A stretch of DNA of 64,000 bases from Platycnemis pennipes (GCA_933228895.1 OW121852.1:58942872-59006871), one strand, 5' to 3'. Shown: positions 36,036-47,127, counted from the first letter of the stretch. The notes: generated by a model not told the origin, from the letters alone. Made by a program: numbers and translations.

Positions 36036-36530
36036 TGCGGGGATCGGGTTGGTGTGGTGTCTAGAGTAGGTACTTGCCTCCCATCCAAAGGGGTTACTAT
36101 AAGAGAACAGAATAGGCAGCATAGCAAAGGGATAGGTAGGGGAAATATTTTAGAGTAGTCTGTAGTGCATGATGCATGTATTAACCCCTTAAATACTATA
36201 GATACTAACAATCTAGTTGCATGAGACCCTATAGTTGCTTGTTTGCTTGTTAGTACTGCATGCTTGGTGATCTTCACCCCCTGCCACACACGCTCGCGGT
36301 GGCTTGCAGGGTATCGTGTAGATGTAGATGTACTTGAGTGCCTAGTGGGGGGCATTACACGTTCAGTACTGAAGGAAGGGTCGTTAAGCAGTGGTCCTCT
36401 TGGCGCATGTCGTTAAGAGAGGGCTAATGCCGACACCGGGTTTCTCTCCACCCTTCCTCCCGTCCCTGAAAATTCCTACCATTGCCCAAATACCCACCTC
36501 CTAAATGTCGCAAATGACCTCAGCTGTCGG
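36036..36530 (+). repeat. SINE-1 interrupted by LINE-A
   Basis: The head GGTTGGTGTGGTGTCTAGAG (A box) is at 36044-36063 and the body resumes with ACTTGAGTGCCTAGTGGGG at 36332. The intervening 36096-36330 is LINE-A. About 75 bp of SINE sequence that should lie here, including the B box, are missing. The tail is complete to GCAAATGACCTCAGCTGTCG (36510-36529). Confidence 0.85.
36096..36330 (+). mobile_element. LINE-A 3' end inside SINE-1
   Basis: Starts ACTATAAGAGAACAG and runs to the family terminus GTGGCTTGCAGGGTATCG with a TGTAGATGTAGATG tail at 36317-36330. It matches 30089-30293 and 46607-46827. It has 3' UTR only, with no coding sequence. Confidence 0.88.
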
Positions 36531-37252
36531 TGGCCTACCCTCAATAACTTACTGATGAGTCTGTTGCGTCTCGATTCGACAAATTCTGCAAGTTGTGTTC
36601 CGTATCTTATCCGCACTACTATGAATACACTTCTGCATATTTTTTTCCCTGAGGCCAATTGCCTAAATGAGTCGGGTCTCAAAGTAAATTGCTCTATGCT
36701 ATCCAGAATGTATTCCGAACTTCAAAAGCCCTTCTTTCATTTCATCACAATTTTCATAGGGCTTTCAATCCTAATCTAGAAAGCGACAGAAAATGTCCTG
36801 CATACTCCACTACTGGGAACAGAAAACTCCATGGAATCGCAGGGGACTTGGTCCCGTGGTTACCAAGGTTGAATACTCTGTATTTTGCGTCCACTACAAG
36901 TGATAATTTCATAAGAGGGGAATAATTGGAGTAGTTTCTAGTTTAATATCTCAGAATGTTTTTAACTTGAAGCCGTCACTTCAATAGTCCTTTGGGGTCA
37001 GCTGTTTATTTTCTCCCACCACATTCGGGAACACAACGCTCCTAGGGTAGTGATTCGCATTTATCTTCTACATTCGACCAACCACTAATTACTTCTCCCA
37101 GCAGTCCAACGAGAAGGGCAATAAGCAAACGGAGATTCTACCACTCCATCAAAATCGTGGTTTGATACGTGAAGATGCAAGTAACCCGAGAAATTAACCA
37201 TTTCCTTGCTAATATTAATAAATATTAATTTAAAAAATTTACATTTATTCAC
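36531..37252. other. No recognisable gene
   Basis: Short overlapping frames only. Confidence 0.4.
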
Positions 37253-37450
37253 GGAGGGCTGGCCTCGATGGCGGCGGGGTAAAGTCTTCGCCTTTTCCTC
37301 GGGTCACGGGTTCGAGTCCTGCCTGGGTCGGATTTTTACCACCCAGGGCATTGCTGTGTATGTTGTGCATTTGTTATTGGTTATAGTGCCCGGTGTAAAA
37401 GGCCATATGTGCTGTTTTATGGTCTATGAAAATAAATACATGAAGGAATG
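37253..37450 (+). repeat. SINE-2, full-length
   Basis: Head GGCCTCGATGGCGGCGGGGT (A box region), B box GGGTTCGAGTCCTGC at 37308-37322, body GTGTAAAAGGCCATATGTGC and tail AAATAAATACATG. Confidence 0.8.
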
Positions 37451-37984
37451 AAGGAATACTATGAGAATAAATACATACACTAGACCTTTTCTGAGCCACT
37501 GGATACACTAACTATTGTTTAACACATAGTACCACGAAAGTTTAACAATAAAGACCCTCATAATACTCCAAGGAAACCAAGATTTCCCGTTATTCGAGGG
37601 ACTTTTAGAGAGAGAAATTCAATATTTATGGGATTGTTTGGAGCAAAACTTAGTTTAGTAATAATAAAATAAAATTCCATTATCCACGATAGGATCACAT
37701 TTTACCTCATCCTACCATAACTTAAAAGTGACTCAGTTACATCGGAAAGATTTCCATCCAGAAACGAGGGCATGGAAATATCTTTATCGCTAAATAATTA
37801 ATTTTTACCGTTAACCGAACCATATCATTCGAGATTTTAACTATCAGTTTCGAGGTAAAGAGGTATAAGTGCTCAGTTAATCAATAAACTCACGCCGTTG
37901 ATCTGTCAGTGAAGAATATGCATGAAGTGACTTCTTCATCAGATATGCCGTACAAATAGCCACAGTAGTCAGGATCAGTAACAC
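37451..37984. other. No recognisable gene
   Basis: AT-rich spacer. Confidence 0.4.
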
Positions 37985-38140
37985 GTCACCCTGATAACCC
38001 AAAGGGGGCGGACTCGCAACCCTTCTCGGGCATGAGTGCTGTACTTGTCTTATAGTTACGTTTGGATTGAGTTAGTTTAGACGGTAGGACATAACCTTAG
38101 TAATTAGAGTACCTTAAAACCTAATTTTACTATTACTACT
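37985..38140 (+). repeat. SINE-3, uninterrupted copy
   Basis: Collinear with 15237-15325 plus 16112-16150: CTTCTCGGG near the B-box position, ACATAACCTTAG, and CCTTAAAACCTAATTTTACT followed by a (TACTAC) tail. This copy shows the state of SINE-3 before the hAT insertion. Confidence 0.65.
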
Positions 38141-38344
38141 ACCACCGCTCTAATATCGTTCACTGCTACTATCTACTATCGTTCAAACAACTTGGAAGTC
38201 GGACAATTTTGTCCTCTGAGGAACGCAGATCAAAGCCTAATATTTAACTGGCGGTACATGGGCGTCGTGAGCTACGGAAGGATATTATTTTTTTAATTGT
38301 CCCTGGAGTCAATGATGGATGGCTAAGGCTCCTTGAATCCAATG

Positions 38345-38896
38345 CTAAAAAAGCAAAAAGAAATAATAGTAATTTTTTAGACAAAATATTTTCAATTTTT
38401 CCCTAGAAAATATCTTCAGGAAAATGCCAAACTGCCAAAATGACATTTTTTGACCTTTGAAAGCGTTTTTAATATCGGAGCGGCATATACTTTTCCACCA
38501 CAATGTCAGCCAATTATAAGTCAACTCGCTGACCTTGTAATGCTGAAGGACCGCAAGGATCAAGTTACTCTTAAAGGAGGAAAGAAGAAGCTCAATATAA
38601 TACAAAATGCGTAAAATGGGTGATTTATCAGCATTTTTGACCCCTAAATGCGGCGGTGACCTTTGAACTCTCCGCGTTGACCATGCGGAAGTTATTATAA
38701 CCAAATAAGTCCTGCGACGTTCATCCACGCGGAAAACAACTATCCACCTCAGCAAAAAAAGTGTTCGAGCATAAATAACATGGTCCATACTTCTCATGAA
38801 GTGTTTATTTGTCCGTCCGACGCATTCGAATTTCAGCAGAGGACAGGAGGGCGTCTTTTCTACTTCCTTTTTCTTTCCATGATTTCCATCACTCAC
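38345..38896 (-). CDS. 183-codon open frame, doubtful
   Basis: This is one of the longest stop-free stretches not explained by a transposon. It starts with a basic segment (MSDGNHGKKKEVEK) and ends in an aromatic, lysine-rich stretch (FCLKNYYYFFLLF) typical of translated AT-rich DNA. No domain, motif or splice context is seen, and the composition changes strongly along its length. Most likely it is not a gene. I list it because it covers the TGACC cluster noted separately. Confidence 0.12.
   Translation of the reverse strand: MSDGNHGKKKEVEKTPSCPLLKFECVGRTNKHFMRSMDHVIYARTLFLLRWIVVFRVDERRRTYLVIITSAWSTRRVQRSPPHLGVKNADKSPILRILYYIELLLSSFKSNLILAVLQHYKVSELTYNWLTLWWKSICRSDIKNAFKGQKMSFWQFGIFLKIFSREKLKIFCLKNYYYFFLLF
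38450..38682 (-). promoter_or_regulatory. Cluster of nuclear-receptor-type half-sites
   Basis: Five TGACC cores in the same orientation (38451, 38530, 38638, 38657 and 38678) in about 230 bp. One pair reads, on the minus strand, AGTTCAAAGGTCA (38657-38669), a DR1-spaced repeat of the kind bound by HNF4/USP-class receptors. No gene start is recognised nearby. It could be chance. Confidence 0.2.
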
Positions 38897-40962
38897 GAAT
38901 AATTGACAATGATTGTTATCAATGAAAATGAAACGTTATAAGGTAATATGTGATGCAGAAAAAATTGCAAAAGCAATCTGAGGCCGTAGAAAATCAGAAA
39001 TGTCAGTGTGGAATTGATCGGCAATCATATTCATCCAATGCAAAACAGTAATTTTTAAAACTGATGTGAAGAAGTCTTTAAACTAGACAAATTGTTGAAT
39101 GACAATTTTAATATTTCAAGTAAAGACTTAAATTCAAATTAAGCATACGGCAATATTATTTCCAAGAAAAACTCATTTGAATACCTAGCGATAACTTCAT
39201 CGGTAAATTTACTTTTGACAGGCGATGATAAAGTTCATCGCCCCTGGCACAACCGCGTATGTATCTTACTCATTGAGCCAAATGTTTTTGTATCCTTTAA
39301 TGTATCGTCAGCATCTTATCCCAAGACCCTACGGTCGATAACTTCGTACTCTGCCACTCTGACAACATACTATACAAAGCTACAAAGAAGAAAAATGGGT
39401 TTTCCAAGATTATATCGTATATTGTCCTGGAAATATTTACTCTCTCATCGCACTTCGAAAATCCTCAATTGCCATCTTGAGCTGTTAGTAATTCTAACCT
39501 TCCTCAGGGTAGGCCGAAGTATATTGCCTTATTCTATAACCACCTCATCCCCATTTAATCGTTAATTTCCTCTACAAAGCGCTCTTCTACATCTCACTAT
39601 ATTATAAATATTTTATAATGAATGCTCCATCTACAAAATTTGTGCTTGCACAATCATAAGATCTAATGGAATCAATTCTTTAGAAGACAATTGTTATAAG
39701 AAAAAGACATTAGAATAGAGAATGGAGAGTAAACATGGAGGTTCGTGACCCGATAAGGATAATGCGGAAATGTAGTTTTGAGAGTATGCACGCTTCCTCT
39801 GATATCGTAGCCAGAGCTGAATGGGAATTGGGATCAGATTGGCTCATAGAAGCCATGGGCAGCGCAAAACCAAATATATATCATAACTGTATATGTAATA
39901 ACGGAGGAAACTCCTTTACGAGAGGATCTTCCACATTCATACCGTACGTAGCCTACAGCTTAAAGAAATATGCCGTGATCACAGAAAATTCTTTTCTCTT
40001 TAACATAACTAATTATATTTTTATGTTGTTGACATACATAAGCGATTGTATTTGACCCGCTTTATAGAAATATGTGCCTGTATTGCTCTATATATATAAT
40101 AAAAAACAAAACAAAAAAAAATCACCCGGCGTATACATTGACATGTTTCCGAAGGAGTTCTGTGAAATTATTGGAACCCAATTAACGATTGTCACGTTCC
40201 TAAAAAAAACCTGCTAGGTGATGATCACGAACCTCCACTGCCTCTTGCATATCGGTGACCTATCAAATTTCATGCAAGAAGAGGTCTAGATAATGAGCGC
40301 GTTGTTATTCGGTGCATGAGATGTGGGGACCAAAATATGCAAACCATCACAGTGTTATAGACCGCAAAAAACCTATAATAGAGCATAAAACGTGAATACA
40401 GTTTTCACGCCGCCAAGAGTTTCTTGAGTATAAGTATCCTCCTATCAGTGGAGCCACCTGAACAATCACTTTCATATCCGCTTTCCTCCGACAACTTTCC
40501 TTCATTAATCTCTCTCTTCTCTCGAACATTCTGATCTGACGGCAGAAGCCATCACTAATGCCCTTCCCTTTCGTTTGTTATTTTAGGAAGCCAACTCGCA
40601 TATTTTTCCTTGTTTTGTTCTTCCCTCGATCGGCCTCGAAATTTTTCCTCACCGAGGAGCGGCCAAAACTCACCAGAATGTTCTTTTGATGTTTGATTCC
40701 GTTTTGCACGATGCACAGAAAAAAATATGCTGGCCGTATCGCATTTCCGTTTTCAGATTTTCAAACGGTCATAATCACTTTTCAAGAGAATTCAAAAGGT
40801 AAGGATTGGTAATTGTGAATTCAATTTCTCTTTAATCACTAATATTATAGAGTGATTTACAAAGTCAGTTGGGGAGATATTACGGCTTTGACACTCGTAC
40901 ATCTAGACAAATTTAACAGAATTGCTATTTCGCCCAATAGGATGGTAAACTACGATTCATTC
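38683..40962. other. No recognisable gene
   Basis: Frames at 39215-39565 and 39735-40055 have no known motif and no convincing exon borders. Confidence 0.3.
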
Positions 40963-41153
40963 ATAACGTAAATGAATTCACTTAGTAAAATTCCACAGAC
41001 TTTTATTAAAACCGACCTAGGTTTCGACTTACACAGTCATTGTCTCTTTATAGACCTTGATAATTGACCTTGATAATGACCTAATAAGTCGAAACCTAGG
41101 TCGGTTTTAATAAAAGTCTGTGGAATTTTACTAAGTGAATTCATTTACGTTAT
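40963..41153. mobile_element. Palindromic element with 69-bp perfect arms
   Basis: 40963-41031 and 41085-41153 are exact reverse complements around a 53-bp centre. The hairpin motif is present on both strands. On plus it is TTGATAA, T, GAC/GTC stem (41078-41090), GAAA (41091-41094) and CCTAGGTC. On minus it is GACAA, T, GACT/AGTC, GAAA and CCTAGGTC. Arm identity this high implies recent origin or gene conversion. No coding. Confidence 0.88.
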
Positions 41154-41804
41154 CAATATGTGGTTCCACGAAGTCAAGTCTAGCAATTTGTTATATGCAC
41201 GATTCATTCATTGGTACGCAGGATAGATAAGGTGATGGTATGCGTTACTATTCATCTGAATTTATTTGTAGCCAAAATTCTTCCCTGCTGCGTAGCCTTC
41301 AGCATTAGGTTACTTAATAAATATGTTTCTGAACAATTCCTTCAAATTTCCTCTCTTTCCTAGCCATTTTAAGCGCATCATCATTTATCTTCCGCCGTAC
41401 CTTTTACTACCTTGGGCATCATGTCCATCCTTATCCAACCCACATCACAAATTCAACACTTAAATCTGCTCTTATCTTTTCCTGAAATTCATTTTAAGCG
41501 CGACTTATAATTTCAATTTACGCTAAAACTACAATATACGCTGTATTAACAACTCTAAATAAGTTTCTCATCAACAATTCTTCATCCATCTCTTTGCCGG
41601 CGCAACCCTATGCTACCCTATTTCTATCCATCTTTTGTTGATATTTATTTCTGCGTCCTGATCCCCCAAAATAATAGGATTTTTTCTTCATGGAAAACTT
41701 GCTATTATGTATCTACGAGGGTGCTACGTTAAGGAACTTCACAGCTTGTTCGCTATCCTTGAGTTTAGATTATATTGATCGGGATAAAACAATCTAATAT
41801 TATA
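41154..41804. other. No recognisable gene
   Basis: AT- and C-rich spacer with no repeat recognised. Confidence 0.4.
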
Positions 41805-41945
41805 TATCTACATCTACACGATACCCTGCAAGCCGCCACGAGGGTGTGTGGCAGGGGGTGAAGATCACCAAGCACTACTTAAATGTAAACAAGCAACTAT
41901 AGGGTCTCATGCAACTAGATTGTTAGTATCTATAGTATTTAGTTA
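41805..41945 (-). mobile_element. LINE-A 3' end, inverted
   Basis: Starts with the tail (TATCTACATCTACACG) and the terminus ACCCTGCAAGCCGCCACG, then runs to the TCTATAGTATTT block of the 3' UTR. Only about 140 bp, 5'-truncated. Confidence 0.88.
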
Positions 41946-42159
41946 CTTATAATAGTTATTTATAATAAATTACTTCTTTCAAGTAATTTATTATAAATAA
42001 ATCAAAATACACAATTGGTGTCTGCCTCGACTTCAAGGAAAATTCGTTTTTTTGATAGAGAAGATTAAACATTGAAGTACACAACGTATTATCAAAATTA
42101 TTTCATTAATACTCAGCAAAATTGACCCCTTCCCTGAGTCCCATAGATTTTAGTAAACG

Positions 42160-42240
42160 TTGGTTACAGTCGTAAAGTGGGCAACGCCTTGTCAACTTAA
42201 AGGTCACTGGTTCGAATCCAATCTAGTGTGAATACTGTTT
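42160..42240 (+). repeat. tRNA-like SINE head
   Basis: A-box-like GTCGTAAAGTGGGCAACGCC and B box CTGGTTCGAATCC at 42208-42220. Acceptor arms do not pair, so this is a SINE head rather than a tRNA gene. The body is not shared with others here. Confidence 0.5.
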
Positions 42241-43189
42241 CTATTTTATGACTAAGAGCTTACCTTAGATGATGATACAAAGCATTAGACGCTAGAGGAT
42301 CTAAAAGAGCCAGGTTAATGACAATTAAGGAGCACATGAAACAGGCCTGGGATAATATATTGTTCAAATCTAACAGATACTTCTCGATAAACCTAACGTT
42401 TATTCCTTTTCAATAGTTAATCAATGTTAACGATCAAATACGCAGTAACTGATGCTTACTTTTGCGTCATTCCATTTATTTTGATGTCACTCCTCACGAG
42501 CTCCATATTAGCTTCATTTTCCCTCCCATCGCAAGCGTCCACATGGAAGTAAAGCGAATTGGTGATACAATGGGCTAGCCAACTGAAAAAATATTTATCT
42601 GTGAAATGGGCACGGCTTCATTTTTTTTTAAGCATCCCGTTGTCGTTAAACGGCAGAAGGAAATCTTGGTGGACACTCCTGACGTCACCTTGAGAAGATT
42701 CCGGAGAGGACCTTGGCTCTTGTACTTCGTCTCAGGGGGACTCAGCGTCCGGCCAAGGGTTTTTCTTTTCGGCGTGTCACGATGACTGAGGCGGAGCTGT
42801 TCACGCACGTCAATGACATGTTCGCAGGTCGAAAAAGGAAACCGAGAGGGAAAGAAAGATTCGTTTGCGAGTTGAGAAAAACATTTCGAACTCATTCACC
42901 AAGATCACAAGAAACTCAACAAGATGAACGCATCATTTTTTCTGCGGTACTTTTACACTGCGATAAGAATCTTTGAACTCAGATGCAACTGTTGGAAATT
43001 TTACCTGACGGCTTCTTCGAGCTTTCTGACACTGGGATGATCAAGTAGAATACGTTTAATGGTCCTATAAAAGCATTTATTTATTACAGCGCTCCAACGG
43101 ACTTTTTTCTTCCACCATACTCAGAATAAAGTAAAAATTATACGCTCACTGAAATACAAAATGCTCTCCTCCCTTATTTGGCGGACCTG
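42241..43189. other. Unrecognised; frame 42713-42976
   Basis: The plus frame 42713-42976 is basic (GRKRKPRGKERF) with no family match I know. The minus frame over it is equally open. No gene is supported. Confidence 0.25.
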
Positions 43190-44440
43190 GGGGCCTATTC
43201 TGTAAAGTCGAAAGAATTTCGGCTCATATGGAGAGTCGTGGGTCACCGCGACGAACGATTCGCGAACATCGTTCACCGCCGAAATGACGTATAACAGTTG
43301 ACTGTTATCCAACGTTATGTCTATCCAGCGCGCCATTATTACAATGGAAGGAACAAGCTGAGGTAATTAACAATAGTTAATCAACATGACTTACTGTTGA
43401 TGTTTGTAATCAATCTATTCGCTTTAAAATGTAACAATATATGCTGGTGTGGAATAACGGCAGACTAATTAAGAAAGTGAAACTTCTAAAAATTGAAAGT
43501 GATTACACCTTTGGAATTAAATCACGAAATGTTTTGGTTTTATTAATTGATTGTGTCGACAGCTTCTGTAATGATATTGTTTTCTCGAGTGAATCATTAC
43601 ATCTTCGTGCATATATTCCTCCGTCCGCTATTGTTTCTATTTATGTAGTATATTGATTTGGAATGGATGATATCACAGTAGCAATTACAAATATGCAACA
43701 ACCGTTCAATATCCTGCGATAATTTACGCGTCCGAAGACCAAAGGACGTCTACATCTACATATACCCTGCAAGCCACCACACAGGGGGGACGTCCATACA
43801 ATATCAGAATTTGTCGGTAGAACACAACCACACAAGGAAAGGTACTCATACAAAGCAAGGCAGCATAATGATATTTGCTCAAACAATGTGATTTCCAACA
43901 TGATACCATCTCTCTCTATAATATAGATTGCCCCTGCAGTAGCATTAAAATATTACGTAGAAATTTTACACGAATAAACAACTTATACCTATGTCTAGTC
44001 TACTCGACAATTTTTAATCAACATTAAACAAAAACACTGCATGGCGACAATTGAAAACAAAACAAATAGTTTTATATACCTCTAACTGTATAACCGGCAA
44101 GGAAACGGACACATGAAAGATTTAATCATTAGCTAGAATTAGATACATTCTCACCTTGTATCCCGCGCGATAAATATCAACAAGTCGTCTGCTTCAATCA
44201 AAGCTTCTATCGGTGCTCACCGCGATAGCAGCGCCTGCTCGCCAGAAAATATTTGGCGACGGATTATGAACGAAATGATCCGCAAAATGATACAACTCCG
44301 TCGCCTTGAGCCGGGGCGACCGTCGCGGCATCAAGGGAGCACGGTTTGTACTACAAACTATGACCTTTTTTCCATATATGGGTATTGTTGTGACGTTGGA
44401 ATCTCGAATTCGACTTTACAGAATTAGGACCCTGATCCCC
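43190..44440. mobile_element. Candidate DNA element with inverted ends
   Basis: The left end GGGGCCTATTCTGTAAAGTC (43190-43209) faces a complementary right end reading TTCGACTTTACAGAATTAGG (44417-44436) with GACCC beyond. About 20 bp match in inverted orientation. Such GGGCCTATTCTGTAA ends occur on some PIF/Harbinger-type miniature elements. I cannot see a clear target duplication or a transposase, so this is tentative. A LINE-A tail lies inside. Confidence 0.35.
43748..43797 (-). mobile_element. LINE-A terminal 50 bp, inverted
   Basis: TCTACATCTACATATACCCT and GCAAGCCACCACACAGG: tail plus extreme 3' terminus only. Confidence 0.75.
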
Positions 44441-44692
44441 AGTGAAATGTTAAATAAAGTGCTTAGGAGCCCGTTTCTAAATTCATTCCATCAATCTAAT
44501 GATTCTCAATCAACTCAAGGAGTTCTTCGGACACAAGCTAAATTTCAGCATGTGACGATAAACTTTTATACGTCCTGCGGCCCGTGAATACTTATTAAAT
44601 AATTATGTCACTCAACAAACCTATTAGTGGAAGCAGAAATAAAGGCATTTCAGGTTCTGAGATATGGGCCATAGAAGTTAATAATCACGTAC
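44441..44692. other. No recognisable gene
   Basis: Short spacer. Confidence 0.4.
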
Positions 44693-44897
44693 TCTGAAGA
44701 TGCAGGTCGTCCGGGTTTTACTCCGCGTTGGTTCATATTTCGTCGGGCAACAGTTTCCCCAGCGTTGCAGTCGGCTTCTTCTAGTCGGTAAAGGTCTCTT
44801 CACCGACCTTAAGAAGCTAACTGCAACGACGGCAAAACTGCTGTCCGACAAAACATTGACCAACGTGGAGTAAAATCCGGAAGACCTGCATCTTCAC
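44693..44897. mobile_element. Palindromic element, ~100-bp arms, different family
   Basis: Arms 44693-44795 and 44796-44897 are reverse complements at roughly four positions in five (for example GAAGATGCAGGTCGTCCGG and its counterpart CCGGAAGACCTGCATCTTC). There is almost no loop. It lacks the GAAACC hairpin motif found in the other palindromes and is richer in G+C. The minus frame 44678-44863 simply runs along it. Confidence 0.8.
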
Positions 44898-45055
44898 TTA
44901 AATCAACCAGCGGAAGCCTACACAAGAATCGCGTACTCTTTTTCCCTGGCCCTAGTTGCTTCTCTTCTCATAGCCGGGGAGAATTTTTTTATTTATAATA
45001 GAATGTCCACATTAAGGTACTTGTTTCAGGCTTGATTTGGTAGAATATCATAACG
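44898..45055. other. Spacer between two palindromes
   Basis: Nothing recognised. Confidence 0.4.
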
Positions 45056-45206
45056 AAAGAAAAAGACAGGCAATTTTCCACAAGAATAAGGTTTTTACTC
45101 GACCGGTTTCGGTGTAAAACACCATCATCACCTGATAATGGTGTTGTACGCCGAAACCGGTCGAGGAAAATCTTATTCTTGTGGAAAATTGCCAGTATTT
45201 TTCTTT
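45056..45206. mobile_element. Palindromic element with two hammerhead-like motifs
   Basis: Arms of about 73 bp. On the plus strand: CTGATAA (45132-45138), T, stem GGTGT/ACGCC with TGT loop (45140-45152), GAAA (45153-45156), CCGGTC (45157-45162). On the minus strand: GTGATGA, T, GGTGT/ACACC, GAAA, CCGGTC. The stem changes between arms keep pairing (GGTGT with ACGCC through a G-T pair, or with ACACC), which suggests selection or a shared hairpin function. Confidence 0.85.
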
Positions 45207-46127
45207 AGAATAGAATTTCCAATGCACCCCAAGGGCTGTAACCTTTAGCACATTTAATACAAAGGCATAAAATGGCATGATACATTATTTTGAGGCTTGT
45301 ATAACTTCTTACATGCAACATGCGAATGCTAGCTTGGGGATCTTTCAAAATTTCTCGCTGTAGCGACCACTTTAACTTATGTTCATTCCCAAGGTATCAT
45401 TTCATAGAAACGGTGAGTTTATTATTCCTCCCAAAACTTCTTACCTTCCGCAGGACGGGGAAAATTAGGGCACCCACATTTTGAACTTCAAAACGGGCGC
45501 TGTACTGGAACTGAACACATGCGTCGAAGTCAAAGAATTTCGCGGACGGAAAACAATAAACTGATAGACTTATGCGTGTTTATTCACTCGAGAGCAGGAA
45601 GCAGAAACAATGGCAGCGCGAATGGCACCGCGGAATGCCTGCATGTGCACATGTAAAGGTACTGACCGCCGCGACATGCGCCCCCGTCAGCACGGCACGG
45701 GACCCAATTCTCACGCTGGCGGCACACATTGGCACCGCAGACGACGATGACTTTATGTTCGCCTCGGGTGCCCGCTCGTCTCACAGTATTCTTCCGATGC
45801 CCAAAGATCAGGTGGCGACTATGACATCCGAGGAGTAGGTAAGTAACATCATTTCCAGCTGGGCAGATGGAAGGCATTGTTTCGATGGGAAAGCATTATT
45901 TCACCCCTGCTGTTAGCCGAACAATAAACTGGGGCAAAAGGTTATCTCATATTTTCGGGTGTAGTGGTTGAAGGTGAAGGATTCTGAACTGGATGGCGGC
46001 AGCTAAAGAATTGATGTATAGGTACACACATACTACAAAATATATTATTCATCAAATAATAAATAAACAAATTATATATTACAAAATATACTATAAAACA
46101 ATAAGATATTTACCAACAACATAACAA
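45207..46127. other. Unrecognised; CpG-rich patch 45560-45800
   Basis: Frames are open on both strands through the CpG-rich part (plus 45572-45838, minus 45584-45877) but neither has a known motif. 46030-46100 is very AT-rich. Confidence 0.25.
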
Positions 46128-46830
46128 TCATTAAAGATTTATCGTAGGGAAGACACATCCGGGAAATATGCGGCCGAGCGGAGAGAAAGCTAGGATTTAT
46201 AAAAAGAGTACTTAGGAAATATGATGAGAAGACAAAAGAGCGATGTTACATTTCACTAGTTAGGCCCCACCTTGAGTATGCAGCCAGTGTATGGGATCCG
46301 AATGAATTAAATTTGATCAGAGAACTAGACAGTGTGCAGCGTAGAGCAGCTAGGTTCGTTAAAAGGTGTTACGATAGGTTGAGTAGTGTTTCAGAATTAA
46401 TAAAAGAATTAGAATGGGAGTCATTATCAGAGTTGGTTAAGGTACAGATTAAATCTATTAGAGAAATTTCAATCGGATAGCTACACTGAAGATGTTAGGC
46501 ACATATTAAAAACACCAGCGTATTATGCTAGATTCGACCAGATAAATAACATTAGAGAGATAGATTGTCGTACTGATAGATTCAAAATGGCATTTTTCCC
46601 CCGTACTATAAGAGAAAATAATAGGCAGTATAGCAAACAGATAGGTAGGTGAAATATTTTAGAGTAGTCTGTAGTGCATGATGCATGTATTAACCCCTTA
46701 AATACTATAAATACTAACACTCTAGTTCCTTGTTCGCATGTTAGTAGTGCATGCTTGGTGATCTTCACCCCCTGCCACACACCCTTGCGGTGGCTTGCAG
46801 GGTATCGTCTAGATGTAGATGTAGAAATAT
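46128..46830 (+). pseudogene. LINE-A C-terminal fragment with complete 3' end
   Basis: It begins in the RT thumb region (DLS*GRHIREICGRAERKLGF; the W codon of DLSWG is now a stop) and continues HLEYAASVWDPNE, ELDSVQRRAARFVKRCYDR and LSSVSELIKEL. It ends in a 3' UTR with TGGCTTGCAGGGTATCG and a (TAGATG)n tail at 46809-46828. It is closely similar to 29640-30293. The minus frame 46523-46933 is a shadow. Confidence 0.9.
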
Positions 46831-47127
46831 TATTCAAGAAAAAAACAAGTAGTCCGGTCCGAAGTAGGATCGATTTAAATGACAGGGAAGTAAAAATGAG
46901 CGCAATTCTCCAAGTTCGAGGATATTGGCTCATCGTAAATCGGGTGCTTAAGAAATAATTATTTCATCAATATTATTTAGCATTGAGTATCGTGTAAAGT
47001 TGTGTTCATCCCAAACTCTACCCCTGAAAAGTAGATGTAGATGTAGGACTGGTAGTTATTGCCCGGCATGATATCAATAGAAACCTCTCCCAAATTTAAG
47101 AAGCATGAGTAAACTTTAGTGAATGTA

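Noticed and set aside
8462..45206. Claim that the palindromes are definite Penelope-like elements
   Set aside because: No Penelope RT or GIY-YIG endonuclease is present in the window; only the hairpin motif points that way.
45572..45877. CpG-rich frame as a retroelement protein
   Set aside because: Considered as a decayed LTR-element part, but no protease, RT, integrase or primer-binding motif is visible.
46523..46933. 136-codon minus-strand frame as a gene
   Set aside because: It is the antisense of LINE-A coding and 3' UTR sequence.
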